A DNA stretch of 64,000 bases, from contig CBDDLM010000004.1 in the NCBI GenBank assembly GCA_965230665.1, positions 1,612,001-1,676,000 of the forward strand, written 5' to 3'. How positions within the stretch are numbered: position 1 is the first letter of the stretch; each line of letters begins with the position of its first letter. Both the position numbers and the translations under genes were made by a program. Under the pieces are notes generated by a model that had not been told where the DNA came from, ran no database searches, and worked only from the letters and a program-made list of their open reading frames with translations. This DNA comes from JAGNRR01 sp965230665 (GTDB lineage Bacteria > Bacteroidota > Bacteroidia > Chitinophagales > Chitinophagaceae). Shown here piece by piece: positions 16,345 to 25,702 of the stretch.

Positions 16345-18120
16345 TTAAACAATTTCCATCTTCTTTAATAGGAACGATGCATTCATATTTTTACAAATAC
16401 CTTTTTTAAAGGTATAGTCGAAAAATAGTTCATCGTTGATAATCTCTGCATCAAAATAATAATTTCGTACCTCTTCTAATTCCTTTTCAATTTCGCATAA
16501 GCTTAAGTCGTGTGTGGCAATAATACCAGTGGCTTTTGATGCAACAAGATTTTCAACAAATTTTTTAGAGCCGATTGCTTTATCCGTACTATTCGTTCCC
16601 TTTAATATTTCATCTAAAATAATAAAGTAAGGTTCTTGTTTGATTTCATCAATGATAAACTTTAATCGGGTCAACTCCGCAAAAAAATACGAACTGTCAT
16701 CAGCTAATGAGTCAACAGTACGCATACTGGTTATGAGTTTTATTGGGGTATATTTACTTTCCTCAGCGCAAACAGGGAGGCCTACATTGGCCATGACGAT
16801 ATGCAAGGAAACTGTTCTTAGAAAGGTACTTTTCCCGGCCATGTTCGCACCTGTTACAATAAAGAACTGCTGCTTATCTATTTTCAAGTCATTATCAACA
16901 CGTTCTTTACTAAGTAGAAGCGGATGTCCTAGACTTCTAGTATGAATGGCCTCATTTGTTTTGGTAATTGTTGGGTAAACATAATTGGGTTTATTGAATG
17001 CATAGTTGCCCAATGAGTTATAGGCGTCAAAGAATGACACCACTTCTAGCCAATCGTTTATTTTATCCTTATACTGTTCAATCCATTGTTCAATCCTGTA
17101 AGTGTACTTAATATCCCATAACATAAATCCATTAGAGATTACGGCAGACAGAATGTTTTTTCTATTATCAAACGCCTCAATGAGTTTAGAAAATTCTTTG
17201 AATATTTTTGATGCTTCCTTTTCTTCAGATTTGATTTGCTCCTTTTTCTCCTGAAGCAATTCGGATGAAAAATTTTGTAATTCAATTTGATCAAGTAGCG
17301 AACCGTATTGCTTAAATGTATCTTTTACTTGATCTATTTTTTTTGATAATTCATTCGTTTTTTTTGTAAAGCGACCTGTTAATCCCAAACCGATCCCAAG
17401 CCAAATAAGAAGACCAATTTCTGGTATAATATTAAATGCAAACAGAATGAAAATCCCTAGAGTAATGATACCAAAAGTCGTGGGGAGCCTCTTCATACTT
17501 TTTGGGATAAAGGATGTATACTTTTTTAGCCATCCCACTATTTCTACTGCTGAACTTTCCACTTGAATTAAACGTGCCTGACCAGCAAAAAGTTGACGCC
17601 ATTTTGGCATTTTGCTCAGTTCTTTAATTGCTTCTTGACGTGTTATTATTTGTTCAATAGTATTAGCAGTCAGACAATTTGCTAATGCGTGTGCACCTTC
17701 ATGGGTTTCAGTCCTATTTATATATTGGTATAAAGAACCACGACCGAATAGATCAATATCTTGACTATAGAAATGCTTCGGATCTTGGAATGCTTCTCCA
17801 CTAGGTTGGTCAAAAAAGTCACCCGACAAAATTTTCAGTTCCGTTTCATTGATTTGAGATAATGCTTCTGAGAGCTTTTTTTGATCTTTTAAATCAATAT
17901 GTTTTCTTAACAAAAACAGGAAGAGTGCAATACTACCTATACCAATAAAAAAAGCTGCTCTATAAATAGGAAGAGCCCAATAGATACCAAGGCACATGAA
18001 AACAAAAATGGCCAAACGCAGAATGCTCAACCGACTTAAGGTTTTCTTTATCCGTTGTGCTTCGGTCTGATGCCGAAGTAATTCATCTTGATAGAGTTTT
18101 ATAGGATTATCTATTTGCAC
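16345..18120 (-). CDS. Membrane-anchored MutS-family ATPase
   Basis: A 591-residue protein with MutS domain V at the C-terminus: Walker A in TGANMAGKSTFLR (about residue 426), Walker B in FIILDEILKGTNS and the ST-H segment ATHDLSLCEIE. The N-terminal half has four hydrophobic segments (about residues 33-70 and 206-245), so it is likely an inner-membrane protein and lacks the mismatch-binding domain of MutS1. This architecture is widespread in Bacteroidota and its function is undefined. I see no sign that it takes part in mismatch repair. Confidence 0.85.
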   Translation of the reverse strand: MQIDNPIKLYQDELLRHQTEAQRIKKTLSRLSILRLAIFVFMCLGIYWALPIYRAAFFIGIGSIALFLFLLRKHIDLKDQKKLSEALSQINETELKILSGDFFDQPSGEAFQDPKHFYSQDIDLFGRGSLYQYINRTETHEGAHALANCLTANTIEQIITRQEAIKELSKMPKWRQLFAGQARLIQVESSAVEIVGWLKKYTSFIPKSMKRLPTTFGIITLGIFILFAFNIIPEIGLLIWLGIGLGLTGRFTKKTNELSKKIDQVKDTFKQYGSLLDQIELQNFSSELLQEKKEQIKSEEKEASKIFKEFSKLIEAFDNRKNILSAVISNGFMLWDIKYTYRIEQWIEQYKDKINDWLEVVSFFDAYNSLGNYAFNKPNYVYPTITKTNEAIHTRSLGHPLLLSKERVDNDLKIDKQQFFIVTGANMAGKSTFLRTVSLHIVMANVGLPVCAEESKYTPIKLITSMRTVDSLADDSSYFFAELTRLKFIIDEIKQEPYFIILDEILKGTNSTDKAIGSKKFVENLVASKATGIIATHDLSLCEIEKELEEVRNYYFDAEIINDELFFDYTFKKGICKNMNASFLLKKMEIV

Positions 18121-18132
18121 GTGGGATTACTA

Positions 18133-18651
18133 TTATTTGGTGAAATAATGTATCGTTGTTGAATCTACTTTTTCCTTCATGATATCACCATCTCCTTTAT
18201 TGAAACTACAAAATTCATAGGAATCTAAGGGGATTTCAAAAATCTTCTTTTTACCTCGGGCTATCATACGAAGTTGCTGTTCTAAACAATACACTGTAAT
18301 GTTTTTGTTCTTCGTAGTATTGATGATAAATTTTGAACCGTAGGTTTCCACACCACCTTTTTCGGATTGAACAAGGAACGTTCTTGTTGGATCTAACTTT
18401 ATATTAAAATGTACTTCACCACTAATTTTTACGCTACGTACCTTTTTGTCAAATACTTTGGGGTAACCTATTTGTGAAGGACCGACAAGATAGACTGTAC
18501 TACTATCGGGTAGCTTAAGAAGTTGTGTTTCTCCAGAGTGAACCTTTACACCTTGCCAATTCATATCTGGCATAAACCAGCAATACAGAACAACGACTAT
18601 TCCTGCTAAGCCTATACCTCCAAGTATACGATAGAGTTTGATTTTATTCAC
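18133..18651 (-). CDS. FecR-like membrane-anchored protein
   Basis: A 172-residue protein with one N-terminal membrane helix (about residues 8-26) followed by a segment that matches the FecR fold: G-T-LL-LPDSSTVYLVG, VRSVKISGEVHFNI and TFLVQSEKGGVETYGSKF. FecR proteins are inner-membrane anti-sigma or signal-transducing proteins with the domain in the periplasm. The usual N-terminal DUF4880 region and partner sigma factor are missing here, so it may be a stand-alone domain. It follows the TolC gene in the same direction. Confidence 0.72.
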   Translation of the reverse strand: MNKIKLYRILGGIGLAGIVVVLYCWFMPDMNWQGVKVHSGETQLLKLPDSSTVYLVGPSQIGYPKVFDKKVRSVKISGEVHFNIKLDPTRTFLVQSEKGGVETYGSKFIINTTKNKNITVYCLEQQLRMIARGKKKIFEIPLDSYEFCSFNKGDGDIMKEKVDSTTIHYFTK

Positions 18652-18696
18652 TGCAAAGCGAATATAGATATTAGAAATATACTATGGTTAAACCAT

Positions 18697-20079
18697 CTAC
18701 AGTTTATCAAGCTGAACAAGTTCTTTGTAAAGCGTCAAGATAGATAGTTGTAAATTTATGGAGTTTTCCAACCGCTTTATCTTCGCATCGAGATACTTAT
18801 TTTCACGACTGTTAATTAAGAAAATAGTACTACTACCCAGTCTATATTTTACATTCTCTGCATCATATAGTCTTTTAATATTGTTCAAGTAGTCATTATA
18901 TAAACCTAACTGCGACTGCGTAATACTAATTTCATTTAGTTGAAACAGAACCCGGTTTTCAATTTTACGTTGTTTAAAGTCACGATTTAACTGAGTACCC
19001 AGAATTTGGTTTTTTGTTAGTTGATAGGCACCTCTTCCTTTAGATAAACGTAAGGGAACAGAAAGGTTTACGCCAAACCGATTATTGTTTGGAAGATCAG
19101 CCCCTACATTACCCAAGGTCCCCTGTAAGGCATAGGCACTTACACCAACATCGGGCAGTAACTCCTGTAGGCTAAGCTTTTGTTTAATTCTGAGTATATC
19201 CTGTTTTAGATCATTTAAAAGTAATTCGGGATGTGTAATGGTTTGTGCTAACCAGTATTGCTGACTACTATCTGTAAAAGGAAGTTGATTTAGTGCCAAC
19301 GTATCAGGAATGTATATACCCTGCACCAGTTGTGTATATAACGTACTATCCCAGATATGTTTTGAAAGTTTGATACCTTCTTCCCGCCAATTGATATAAC
19401 TTTTATTTCGAAGAAGCTCAAACTGCTGTAATTGAGATCGAGCCTCGATTGTATCAATAGCTGGTGCGTTACCTAAACGCCATGTATTTTTTACCAGTCC
19501 GTATCGATCCGCATTCAGATCATAGATTTCACTAAATGTTCTAAACTTGATATATTCCTTTAACCATTTAAAGTATCCTTGATAGGCATCGTAGTATAAA
19601 TCGTTTAGTACTTTTTTTCGTTCTTGTTCGCTACCCATTTGTAGAAGCTGTGCTTGTTGCAAAGCCGCACGTCGTTCATTCATATAAATGCCCTTGGTAA
19701 GAGAAACAGAACCTCCTACATAATATGAGTTGCCCAATGTTAATTCATCATTCGTGAACTGGCCTGCATTATTTTGGTATCCTGCTTCAACATCCACACC
19801 GAGCCAGGTTGGTATGCTGATATTAAAATCTCGATAGTCGTAATAATCTTTGCCTGTAAACGTTTTTTGATTTCTATTAAAAGAAACCCTTGGGTCGAAG
19901 GGCGCTCGGGCGATCCGTACTTCTTGTCGAGCGTTTTCAAGCAATAAATTAGCTTGTTGTACAACTGGATGAATTTGGAGTATTTCTTTATACTCATTAA
20001 AGGTTAACGTGCTTTGGTTTTGACCGACCAAACCAGTATAGCCAAACAATATGAATAATATGACCAAGCTACTTTTCAT
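18697..20079 (-). CDS. TolC-like outer membrane efflux protein
   Basis: An outer-membrane channel component of a type-I-secretion-like or efflux machine, 460 residues. The signal peptide covers residues 1-19 (ends GLVGQ). The rest has the repeated long amphipathic helices of TolC (for example residues 25-75 and 170-240). I chose the ATG at 20077-20079 because it gives a clean signal peptide. It overlaps the HlyD stop by 11 bp, so the genes are co-translated. An upstream ATG at 20124 would add 15 residues that spoil the signal peptide. Confidence 0.87.
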   Translation of the reverse strand: MKSSLVILFILFGYTGLVGQNQSTLTFNEYKEILQIHPVVQQANLLLENARQEVRIARAPFDPRVSFNRNQKTFTGKDYYDYRDFNISIPTWLGVDVEAGYQNNAGQFTNDELTLGNSYYVGGSVSLTKGIYMNERRAALQQAQLLQMGSEQERKKVLNDLYYDAYQGYFKWLKEYIKFRTFSEIYDLNADRYGLVKNTWRLGNAPAIDTIEARSQLQQFELLRNKSYINWREEGIKLSKHIWDSTLYTQLVQGIYIPDTLALNQLPFTDSSQQYWLAQTITHPELLLNDLKQDILRIKQKLSLQELLPDVGVSAYALQGTLGNVGADLPNNNRFGVNLSVPLRLSKGRGAYQLTKNQILGTQLNRDFKQRKIENRVLFQLNEISITQSQLGLYNDYLNNIKRLYDAENVKYRLGSSTIFLINSRENKYLDAKIKRLENSINLQLSILTLYKELVQLDKL

Positions 20080-21418
20080 CTTCCATCTTCTTTTTATGAT
20101 TATAGTAGTCAGGAGGAAAACCATTTATATTTCGCCAAAGCTCGTACCAAATCGGTACGTTATTTAATAAGGCAATTCCTTTTGCACCTGTACCAATTCG
20201 TAGTTCTTCGGGCCACGGTTTATCAGAATTCTCTTCTTCTACGACTAAAACACGATAGTAACCTTTATCGTTCGTATTATTTTCTACAACTAAAACCTTG
20301 CCTTCAAATATACCATATGAAGCGCCTGGCCAACCACTAAATACAATAGCAGGAAAGCCATCGAATAAGAAGGCGACTCGTTGTCCTTTTTGAATCAGCG
20401 GGACATCTAAGGGTTTTACGAACATCTCAACAGTATACTTAATTTTTTCTGGAACGATAGTTACCAGATGCTCTCCATCCTTAATCACTTCTCCTATACC
20501 TGCAACTCGAGCATCGGTAACTTGTCCTCTTTGCGGAGCCCGTACGATATATAGTTTACGACGTTCATCGTAGGTGTTGTATTGATTTTTAAGTTTAGCA
20601 ATTTCACCTTCCGTAGTAGCAATTTGAGATAATGATTGGAATCGATCACTTTTAGTTTTAGCAATTTTTTCTGCATACTCTTGTTGAACACGAACCAGTT
20701 CAATTTTAAGACGAGCTAGGTCTTGGCCTGCGTTTTGATACCTAATCTCGGCTTCCGTTTGCTTTGCAAGTGTGGCTTGATATTTATTTTGCTTAGCTTC
20801 GAGATCTGTTAACGAGATAAGGCCTTGTTTATATAATTCTTCGTTTCGTTCAAGCTGTTCTTTCGCGATATTCGCGTCTGTTTGTGAAGCTACCCAAGCG
20901 GCACGTTCACTCTTAACTTTAAGCCTTTGCTGTCTAATTTTATTGTTCGTCTCTCGAACTTTTAGTCTGTTGGTTTCTTCGAGCGCTTGAATTTGGTTTT
21001 GTGCGGCAGAAGCTTTTGAGCTATAATTATCTGCTGTTGATTCTTTTGCAACGATTTGCTCACGTGTTCTATCTAGTATATTAGGATCAAGATATTCTGC
21101 TTTTACTTCGCTCAGCTCAAGTATGGTGTCACCGGTTTCAACGATGTCTCCTTCTTTGACATACCATTTTACAATTCTACCCGGTAAAACACTATTTAGT
21201 TCTTGCGGCCTTTGTTCTTGAAACAATGTTGTAACACGTCCACGACCTCTAATATTTTGTGTCCAAGGTAGGAATAAGAATACCAACAATGCTATACCGA
21301 TCCCTACAAACCAATAGCGGACTTTTGACTTTTTTCGGAGTAAATAAATACGACTAAGTACCGAGTTCTTTTTCTCGGTATCAGCCAATTCTTCAAGGGT
21401 CTTATTTATATACTTCAT
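20069..21418 (-). CDS. HlyD-family periplasmic adaptor
   Basis: A 449-residue membrane-fusion protein. One N-terminal membrane helix (about residues 33-52) is followed by a biotinyl/lipoyl half (GRIVKWYVKEGDIVETGDTI), a long coiled coil (about 100-270), a second lipoyl half (IVRAPQRGQVTDARVAGIGE) and a beta-barrel. It bridges the ABC protein encoded just upstream (3 bp gap) to the TolC channel encoded downstream. The substrate of the export system is unknown. Confidence 0.9.
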   Translation of the reverse strand: MKYINKTLEELADTEKKNSVLSRIYLLRKKSKVRYWFVGIGIALLVFLFLPWTQNIRGRGRVTTLFQEQRPQELNSVLPGRIVKWYVKEGDIVETGDTILELSEVKAEYLDPNILDRTREQIVAKESTADNYSSKASAAQNQIQALEETNRLKVRETNNKIRQQRLKVKSERAAWVASQTDANIAKEQLERNEELYKQGLISLTDLEAKQNKYQATLAKQTEAEIRYQNAGQDLARLKIELVRVQQEYAEKIAKTKSDRFQSLSQIATTEGEIAKLKNQYNTYDERRKLYIVRAPQRGQVTDARVAGIGEVIKDGEHLVTIVPEKIKYTVEMFVKPLDVPLIQKGQRVAFLFDGFPAIVFSGWPGASYGIFEGKVLVVENNTNDKGYYRVLVVEEENSDKPWPEELRIGTGAKGIALLNNVPIWYELWRNINGFPPDYYNHKKKMEDEK

Positions 21419-21421
21419 ACG

Positions 21422-23086
21422 CTATTTATTTAATTTGATAAACTGTCCTTCTCCATTATGTAATTTCAGATTTTTGTTTCCTAAATGTTCATATAGAGCA
21501 TTATCAGTACTATAAATAATTATTTTATCTTGACATTCGTTATGGAAATAACGTATGAGTCCTCGAGCATGCATTTCTGATAAGTTTTGGAAAGGCGACT
21601 CCATAACATATACTGGCATAGGGCGTATTAATGTTCGAAGTAACAAAACCATTTTTCGAACTTCACTTGGGATATTACATTTATGCGATTCAATAACTGT
21701 TTGATATCCATCATTCAGTTGAGAGATGTCATCATGGAAACCGATAGACTTTGTAAGCGCAATGACCTCCGAAAGGGGAAAGTTTGAACCTAAGATAATA
21801 TTCTCATAAATGGTTGTTTCCAGCAATCCACTATCACTAAAGTGCGTAGCAATATATTGATTGTTTACTAAACCAAGTGTAGTTCCAAGAACCATATCAT
21901 CGATCATAAGGCGTCCTTGATAAGTGGTATATACTCCAGCAAGTACATTCATAAGTGTACTTTTTCCACTTCCTGATATGCCGCTTACCTGACAAATGTC
22001 ACCGCGCTTTAAGGTAAAAGAAATATTCTTTAAAAGTAATTGTTCATCATGACTGTAAACACTAATGGCATCAGCCTGTAATTCCGAAACGGTATCTGGT
22101 AGGTTCTTAAGAAGCGAGGAGCTTTTATTTTCTGGTAGGTCAAAAACATCGAATAATTTTTTAGTACTGGTCAATAGGTCATAAGCATTATCAAGACCAA
22201 AGATCATTTTTTCGATTGCTGAAAGGAGCAGAATGATTACGATTTCAGCAGCCACAAACTGTCCAATATTAATAAGCTGCTCCAACAATAAATAGGTACC
22301 AACAATAAGCATAACACCTGTTAGCACTACTTTAAAAAGAGTAAGCGCCCAGTATTGAATATTTAAAATTCTGAAATGTGACGTTCGTGCACTAATGTAA
22401 TTATTCAGGATATCATCTGTTTTGCGAGTCTTTAAGCTAGAAAAATTAGCACCCTGTGCATCTTTAATATTATCTGCTTGTTCTTCGAGCCAATAAGCCA
22501 ATTGATATTTATACGTACTCTCCTCTACGCTGGTTTTCATACCTTGAACGCCTGTATAGCGAAGTAGTAGATACAACGTAAGCAATAAAAAAATACCAAA
22601 TAGTATAAATAAGGGATGGTAAAATGCCAGAAGAATAAGACCTAATAAGATTTGAATAGTAGAAGTAGGAATATCGATCAAAAGCTTAGACATGCTTTTT
22701 TGAAACGTAAGCGTATCAAAAAAACGATTCATAAGCTCTGAGAGATTATAACTTCTATTTTTTTGTATATCCAGTGCAGCTAGTTTTTCGTCAAAAGCTA
22801 AGGAAAAACGGACGAATGTTTTTTGTTTGATCTTTTCGATCAATTTTAGTTGGTTAATTTGAAAAAAACCATATAAAAATGTAGCGAGTACCACCACAAT
22901 AATCAGTAACAAAAGAGATGTGCTCAGTTGTGATGCCATCACAAAGCCAATAATGGCTTGTACGCCTAAGGGAAGTCCTAAGGAGATCAAACCTGCGGCA
23001 ATGGCATAAAGGTATATGGAGCTAATATCTCTTCTGTCGAGCTTGAGGAGTTTAACCGTATTTGTCAAATAATTTTTGTTTCGCAT
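21422..23086 (-). CDS. ABC exporter protein with a degenerate nucleotide-binding domain
   Basis: A 554-residue fusion of an ABC exporter membrane domain (about five to six helices, residues 20-300) and a nucleotide-binding domain (about 335-550). Walker A is intact (GISGSGKST). The signature LSGGQ is replaced by IPSEV, the Walker B Asp by Met in VYVMESP (the catalytic Glu is kept), and the switch His by Thr in IIIYSTDN. No N-terminal C39 peptidase domain is present. It heads an operon with HlyD and TolC genes, so it resembles a type I secretion exporter, but ATP hydrolysis by this copy is doubtful. Confidence 0.82.
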   Translation of the reverse strand: MRNKNYLTNTVKLLKLDRRDISSIYLYAIAAGLISLGLPLGVQAIIGFVMASQLSTSLLLLIIVVVLATFLYGFFQINQLKLIEKIKQKTFVRFSLAFDEKLAALDIQKNRSYNLSELMNRFFDTLTFQKSMSKLLIDIPTSTIQILLGLILLAFYHPLFILFGIFLLLTLYLLLRYTGVQGMKTSVEESTYKYQLAYWLEEQADNIKDAQGANFSSLKTRKTDDILNNYISARTSHFRILNIQYWALTLFKVVLTGVMLIVGTYLLLEQLINIGQFVAAEIVIILLLSAIEKMIFGLDNAYDLLTSTKKLFDVFDLPENKSSSLLKNLPDTVSELQADAISVYSHDEQLLLKNISFTLKRGDICQVSGISGSGKSTLMNVLAGVYTTYQGRLMIDDMVLGTTLGLVNNQYIATHFSDSGLLETTIYENIILGSNFPLSEVIALTKSIGFHDDISQLNDGYQTVIESHKCNIPSEVRKMVLLLRTLIRPMPVYVMESPFQNLSEMHARGLIRYFHNECQDKIIIYSTDNALYEHLGNKNLKLHNGEGQFIKLNK

Positions 23087-23157
23087 ATATAATTATTTGG
23101 CCTAAGAAGGGCCTAATGAAGTTTAGAAGATAAAAAAGTCGGTAAAAGTACTACTTT

Positions 23158-23439
23158 CTATACTCGTGGAGGACGTTCATCTACTTCATACGATATGTGA
23201 AGTAATCTTAACTCCAATGTAGAACCAAGGGGTTTATTTTTTATTTGAGTCGGATACATTTCGAAGAAATTCAATCGAACAAATTTCTTTTTTGGATGCT
23301 TATCTTGCACCTCTTTTTCAGCATCTTTATCGTCACTCAACTCAATATCTACTTCATAATCAATGGGCCATAAACCAGCATCGCCCAAAAAAGAGCCTGT
23401 CAGTAAAGCAAATAGAAATATTGTGATAATACCTTTCAT
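23158..23439 (-). CDS. Small secreted or membrane-anchored hypothetical protein
   Basis: A 93-residue protein with an N-terminal hydrophobic stretch (residues 3-18), then a charged middle (EVDIELSDDKDAEKEV) and a C-terminal KK-rich tail. The hydrophobic start could be a signal peptide or anchor. It lies upstream of the type-I-secretion-like operon on the same strand (71 bp gap). It could be a cargo or accessory protein, but no motif supports this and I do not recognise a family. Confidence 0.5.
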   Translation of the reverse strand: MKGIITIFLFALLTGSFLGDAGLWPIDYEVDIELSDDKDAEKEVQDKHPKKKFVRLNFFEMYPTQIKNKPLGSTLELRLLHISYEVDERPPRV

Positions 23440-23576
23440 GGACTATGCAAAGTAATTATGGTAATAGGTAAAAAGTAGGGTTAATATGTGAAGATATTTA
23501 TAACATCTCTGGAGATGCTATGGTTTGTTAACTACCGGGGTTGACCTAACTTAATATCCCTCTGGCATGTTTATAT

Positions 23577-23837
23577 TTATACGATTTCTATAATCGTTTT
23601 TTTATGGTACTTGATTTGTCTGCCTAAGGCCTCGGCTTGTAGGGTAAAATTATGCAAAGCCATAGGAGCCGCGCCTTGAATCTCAACCATACCATCCTCA
23701 ACCCAATTTACTTGGCATTTAGCATCTTTGTTGTTTTCGAATAATTCGTTGAATTTCTCTTTTAATTCAGAATCAGTACATTTATTACAGTTCTGATTTG
23801 TACTATCTGATATTGTCGAACTTAATTGGATAATCAT
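23577..23837 (-). CDS. Hypothetical protein divergent from a LysR gene
   Basis: An 86-residue protein. The N-terminal part has a CNKC motif (about residues 17-20) and the C-terminal part (about 45-82) alternates strand and helix. No known family is recognised. It is transcribed away from the LysR regulator gene (82 bp apart, AT-rich), so the regulator may control it, as is usual for divergent LysR pairs. Confidence 0.6.
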   Translation of the reverse strand: MIIQLSSTISDSTNQNCNKCTDSELKEKFNELFENNKDAKCQVNWVEDGMVEIQGAAPMALHNFTLQAEALGRQIKYHKKTIIEIV

Positions 23838-23919
23838 AACGTTTTATTTATTACAAAGCTAAAACCACTTTCAATAAACTAAATTTTATTATATTTATCC
23901 ATAATATAAATAAGTATTT

Positions 23920-24828
23920 ATGCATTATACACTCCATCAGCTCGCCATTTTTACGAAAGTATGTGAATTGAAAAGTATATCAAAAGTAGCTGAGGAAATG
24001 CATTTATCACAACCTGCCATCAGCATTCAATTAAAGAAGTTGCAAGAACAGTTTGATATTCCTCTTACGGAGATCATTGGCCGTCAGTTATTTGTTACAG
24101 ATTTTGGTTTAAGAATAGAAGCGCTGAGCAAGGAAATATTAGATCGAGCTAGTCTTATTCAGGAAACAACGAATGAATACAAAGGCTTGATTTCTGGAAA
24201 ATTAAAAATTGCTTCGGTTTCGACCGGAAAGTATGTGATCCCATATTTTTTAAATACATTTTCCCATGCACATCCTAATGTTGACATTGTGGTGGATGTG
24301 ACTAATAAGAATCTTGTCGTAAATAGTTTATCTGAGAACACTACAGATTTTGCCTTAGTTTCTGTACTACCAGAGCTATCCTTGGAGAAAATAAAATTGA
24401 TGGACAATGTCTTACAATTAGTATGTGGTCCAGAATATTATCATTTAGGCGAAAAGATTACTCCAAAACAATTAGAAGGAATTCCACTCATCTTTCGGGA
24501 GAAGGGTTCTGCAACACGTACTGTGATGGAAGCCTTCTTAAAAAAGAAAAATATTACTCGATATAAGAGTATGGAACTTACTTCAAACGAAGCAGTGAAG
24601 CAGGCCGTGATGGCTGGTTTGGGTATCTCATTAATGCCCTTAATAGGTTTGCGGCATCAATTACGCCTTGATTTAATACGAACCTTACAATTTCCTAGCC
24701 TACCTATTAGTACGCAGTGGAACTTGGTTTGGACAAAAGGGAAAAAGTTTACACCAGCTGCAAATGCCTTTATTGAACATATTAAGACAAATAAAGAGTC
24801 TATTATAGATGATTTTTTTCTACAGTAA
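23920..24828 (+). CDS. LysR-family transcriptional regulator
   Basis: A 302-residue LysR regulator: the N-terminal winged helix-turn-helix (TLHQLAIFTKV...SISKVAEEMHLSQPAISIQ, residues 4-40) and a periplasmic-binding-protein-like effector domain (about 90-295) with 'MAGLGISLMPL'. It resembles the CbbR/CysB-type subgroup but the effector is unknown. It is divergent from the small gene at 23837. Its stop is only 3 bp from the convergent DUF1801 gene. Confidence 0.92.
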   Translation: MHYTLHQLAIFTKVCELKSISKVAEEMHLSQPAISIQLKKLQEQFDIPLTEIIGRQLFVTDFGLRIEALSKEILDRASLIQETTNEYKGLISGKLKIASVSTGKYVIPYFLNTFSHAHPNVDIVVDVTNKNLVVNSLSENTTDFALVSVLPELSLEKIKLMDNVLQLVCGPEYYHLGEKITPKQLEGIPLIFREKGSATRTVMEAFLKKKNITRYKSMELTSNEAVKQAVMAGLGISLMPLIGLRHQLRLDLIRTLQFPSLPISTQWNLVWTKGKKFTPAANAFIEHIKTNKESIIDDFFLQ

Positions 24829-24831
24829 GAT

Positions 24832-25191
24832 TCATACGTCTTGCATTCGAATCCACTCTTTTACAACTAGTTCAAGGTCGCGCTTCTTTTTTAGAATATC
24901 ATCCATATCATAAAATTTAGCGGTACGTCCTTCTTTACCATCTCCTTCTAACAAACCACTACTATCTTTTATCAAAGCACCTTTATGAAACATAAGGCTT
25001 ACATGTTTTTTGGCATTCATAAAATAGGAAGCCATATTTCCTTTGTACATAAATGTAGGGCTGCTCCATTTAATGGTTTCTTCCACCCGATCATCTACAG
25101 CAAGTATAATCTCACGAACCGCATTAATCTCTTTGTGTAGAGGATGTGCTTTTTGAGCTAAGTATTCGTCTACTTTATCATTTTTATTCAT
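24832..25191 (-). CDS. DUF1801-family protein
   Basis: A 119-residue protein with the DUF1801 pattern: PLHKEINAVREIIL at residues 17-30, ETIKWSSPTFMYKGNMASYF at 37-58, and FHKGALI at 68-74. The family is small, cytosolic and uncharacterised (YdhG-like fold). It lies downstream of the CDGSH/YjdI gene in the same direction, 20 bp away, so the two may be co-transcribed. Confidence 0.83.
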   Translation of the reverse strand: MNKNDKVDEYLAQKAHPLHKEINAVREIILAVDDRVEETIKWSSPTFMYKGNMASYFMNAKKHVSLMFHKGALIKDSSGLLEGDGKEGRTAKFYDMDDILKKKRDLELVVKEWIRMQDV

Positions 25192-25211
25192 AGCTGTTCA
25201 AACAAATCATT

Positions 25212-25634
25212 TTATCCCTTGAATTCAGTTTTTACATGCGTGCCATCACAATATGGTTTGTTCTGAGATGCCCCACAGCGGCAAAAGGCGGTAGTTTTAT
25301 TTTTTGTTTCTGATTGACCATCTTTACTGATCACGTTTAACGTACCATAAACTAAAAGTGGTCCGTTTTCTAATACTTCCACCTTTGTTTCTAACGAATG
25401 AACTTCTTTATCTTCTTCATCATTCATAAAGTAACTTAAAGCACCAGAAGGGCATTTTGCAATTTGATCTTTTAACTCTTGGGTTGTTGCATGTTCAATC
25501 GTGATCCACGGTTTGGCTTTGGGGTTATACACCTGTGGTAGTGCTTTAACGCATTCACCCGCATGAATGCAGGTACCTGGTTTCCATACAACGGTTAGAT
25601 CTCCGTTCGAATAATGTTTTGTGATGTCTTTCAT
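25212..25634 (-). CDS. YjdI-type ferredoxin fused to a CDGSH iron-sulfur domain
   Basis: A 140-residue redox protein. The N-terminal half is YjdI-like: GTCIHAGECVKALPQVY around residues 20-37 and CPSGALSY around residue 60 hold the cysteines of a [4Fe-4S] cluster. The C-terminal half is a CDGSH zinc-finger-like domain (CRCGASQNKPYCDGTH, about 118-133), which binds [2Fe-2S]. Fusions of this kind are common in Bacteroidota; electron donor and acceptor are unknown. It lies next to a pirin-like gene (68 bp) that is also redox-linked. Confidence 0.88.
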   Translation of the reverse strand: MKDITKHYSNGDLTVVWKPGTCIHAGECVKALPQVYNPKAKPWITIEHATTQELKDQIAKCPSGALSYFMNDEEDKEVHSLETKVEVLENGPLLVYGTLNVISKDGQSETKNKTTAFCRCGASQNKPYCDGTHVKTEFKG

Positions 25635-25702
25635 ACTTTTATATTTAATAATTCAAAAAGTGAGATCTAAAGTGTATTGCTAAAGATCTCACATATTACT
25701 CT

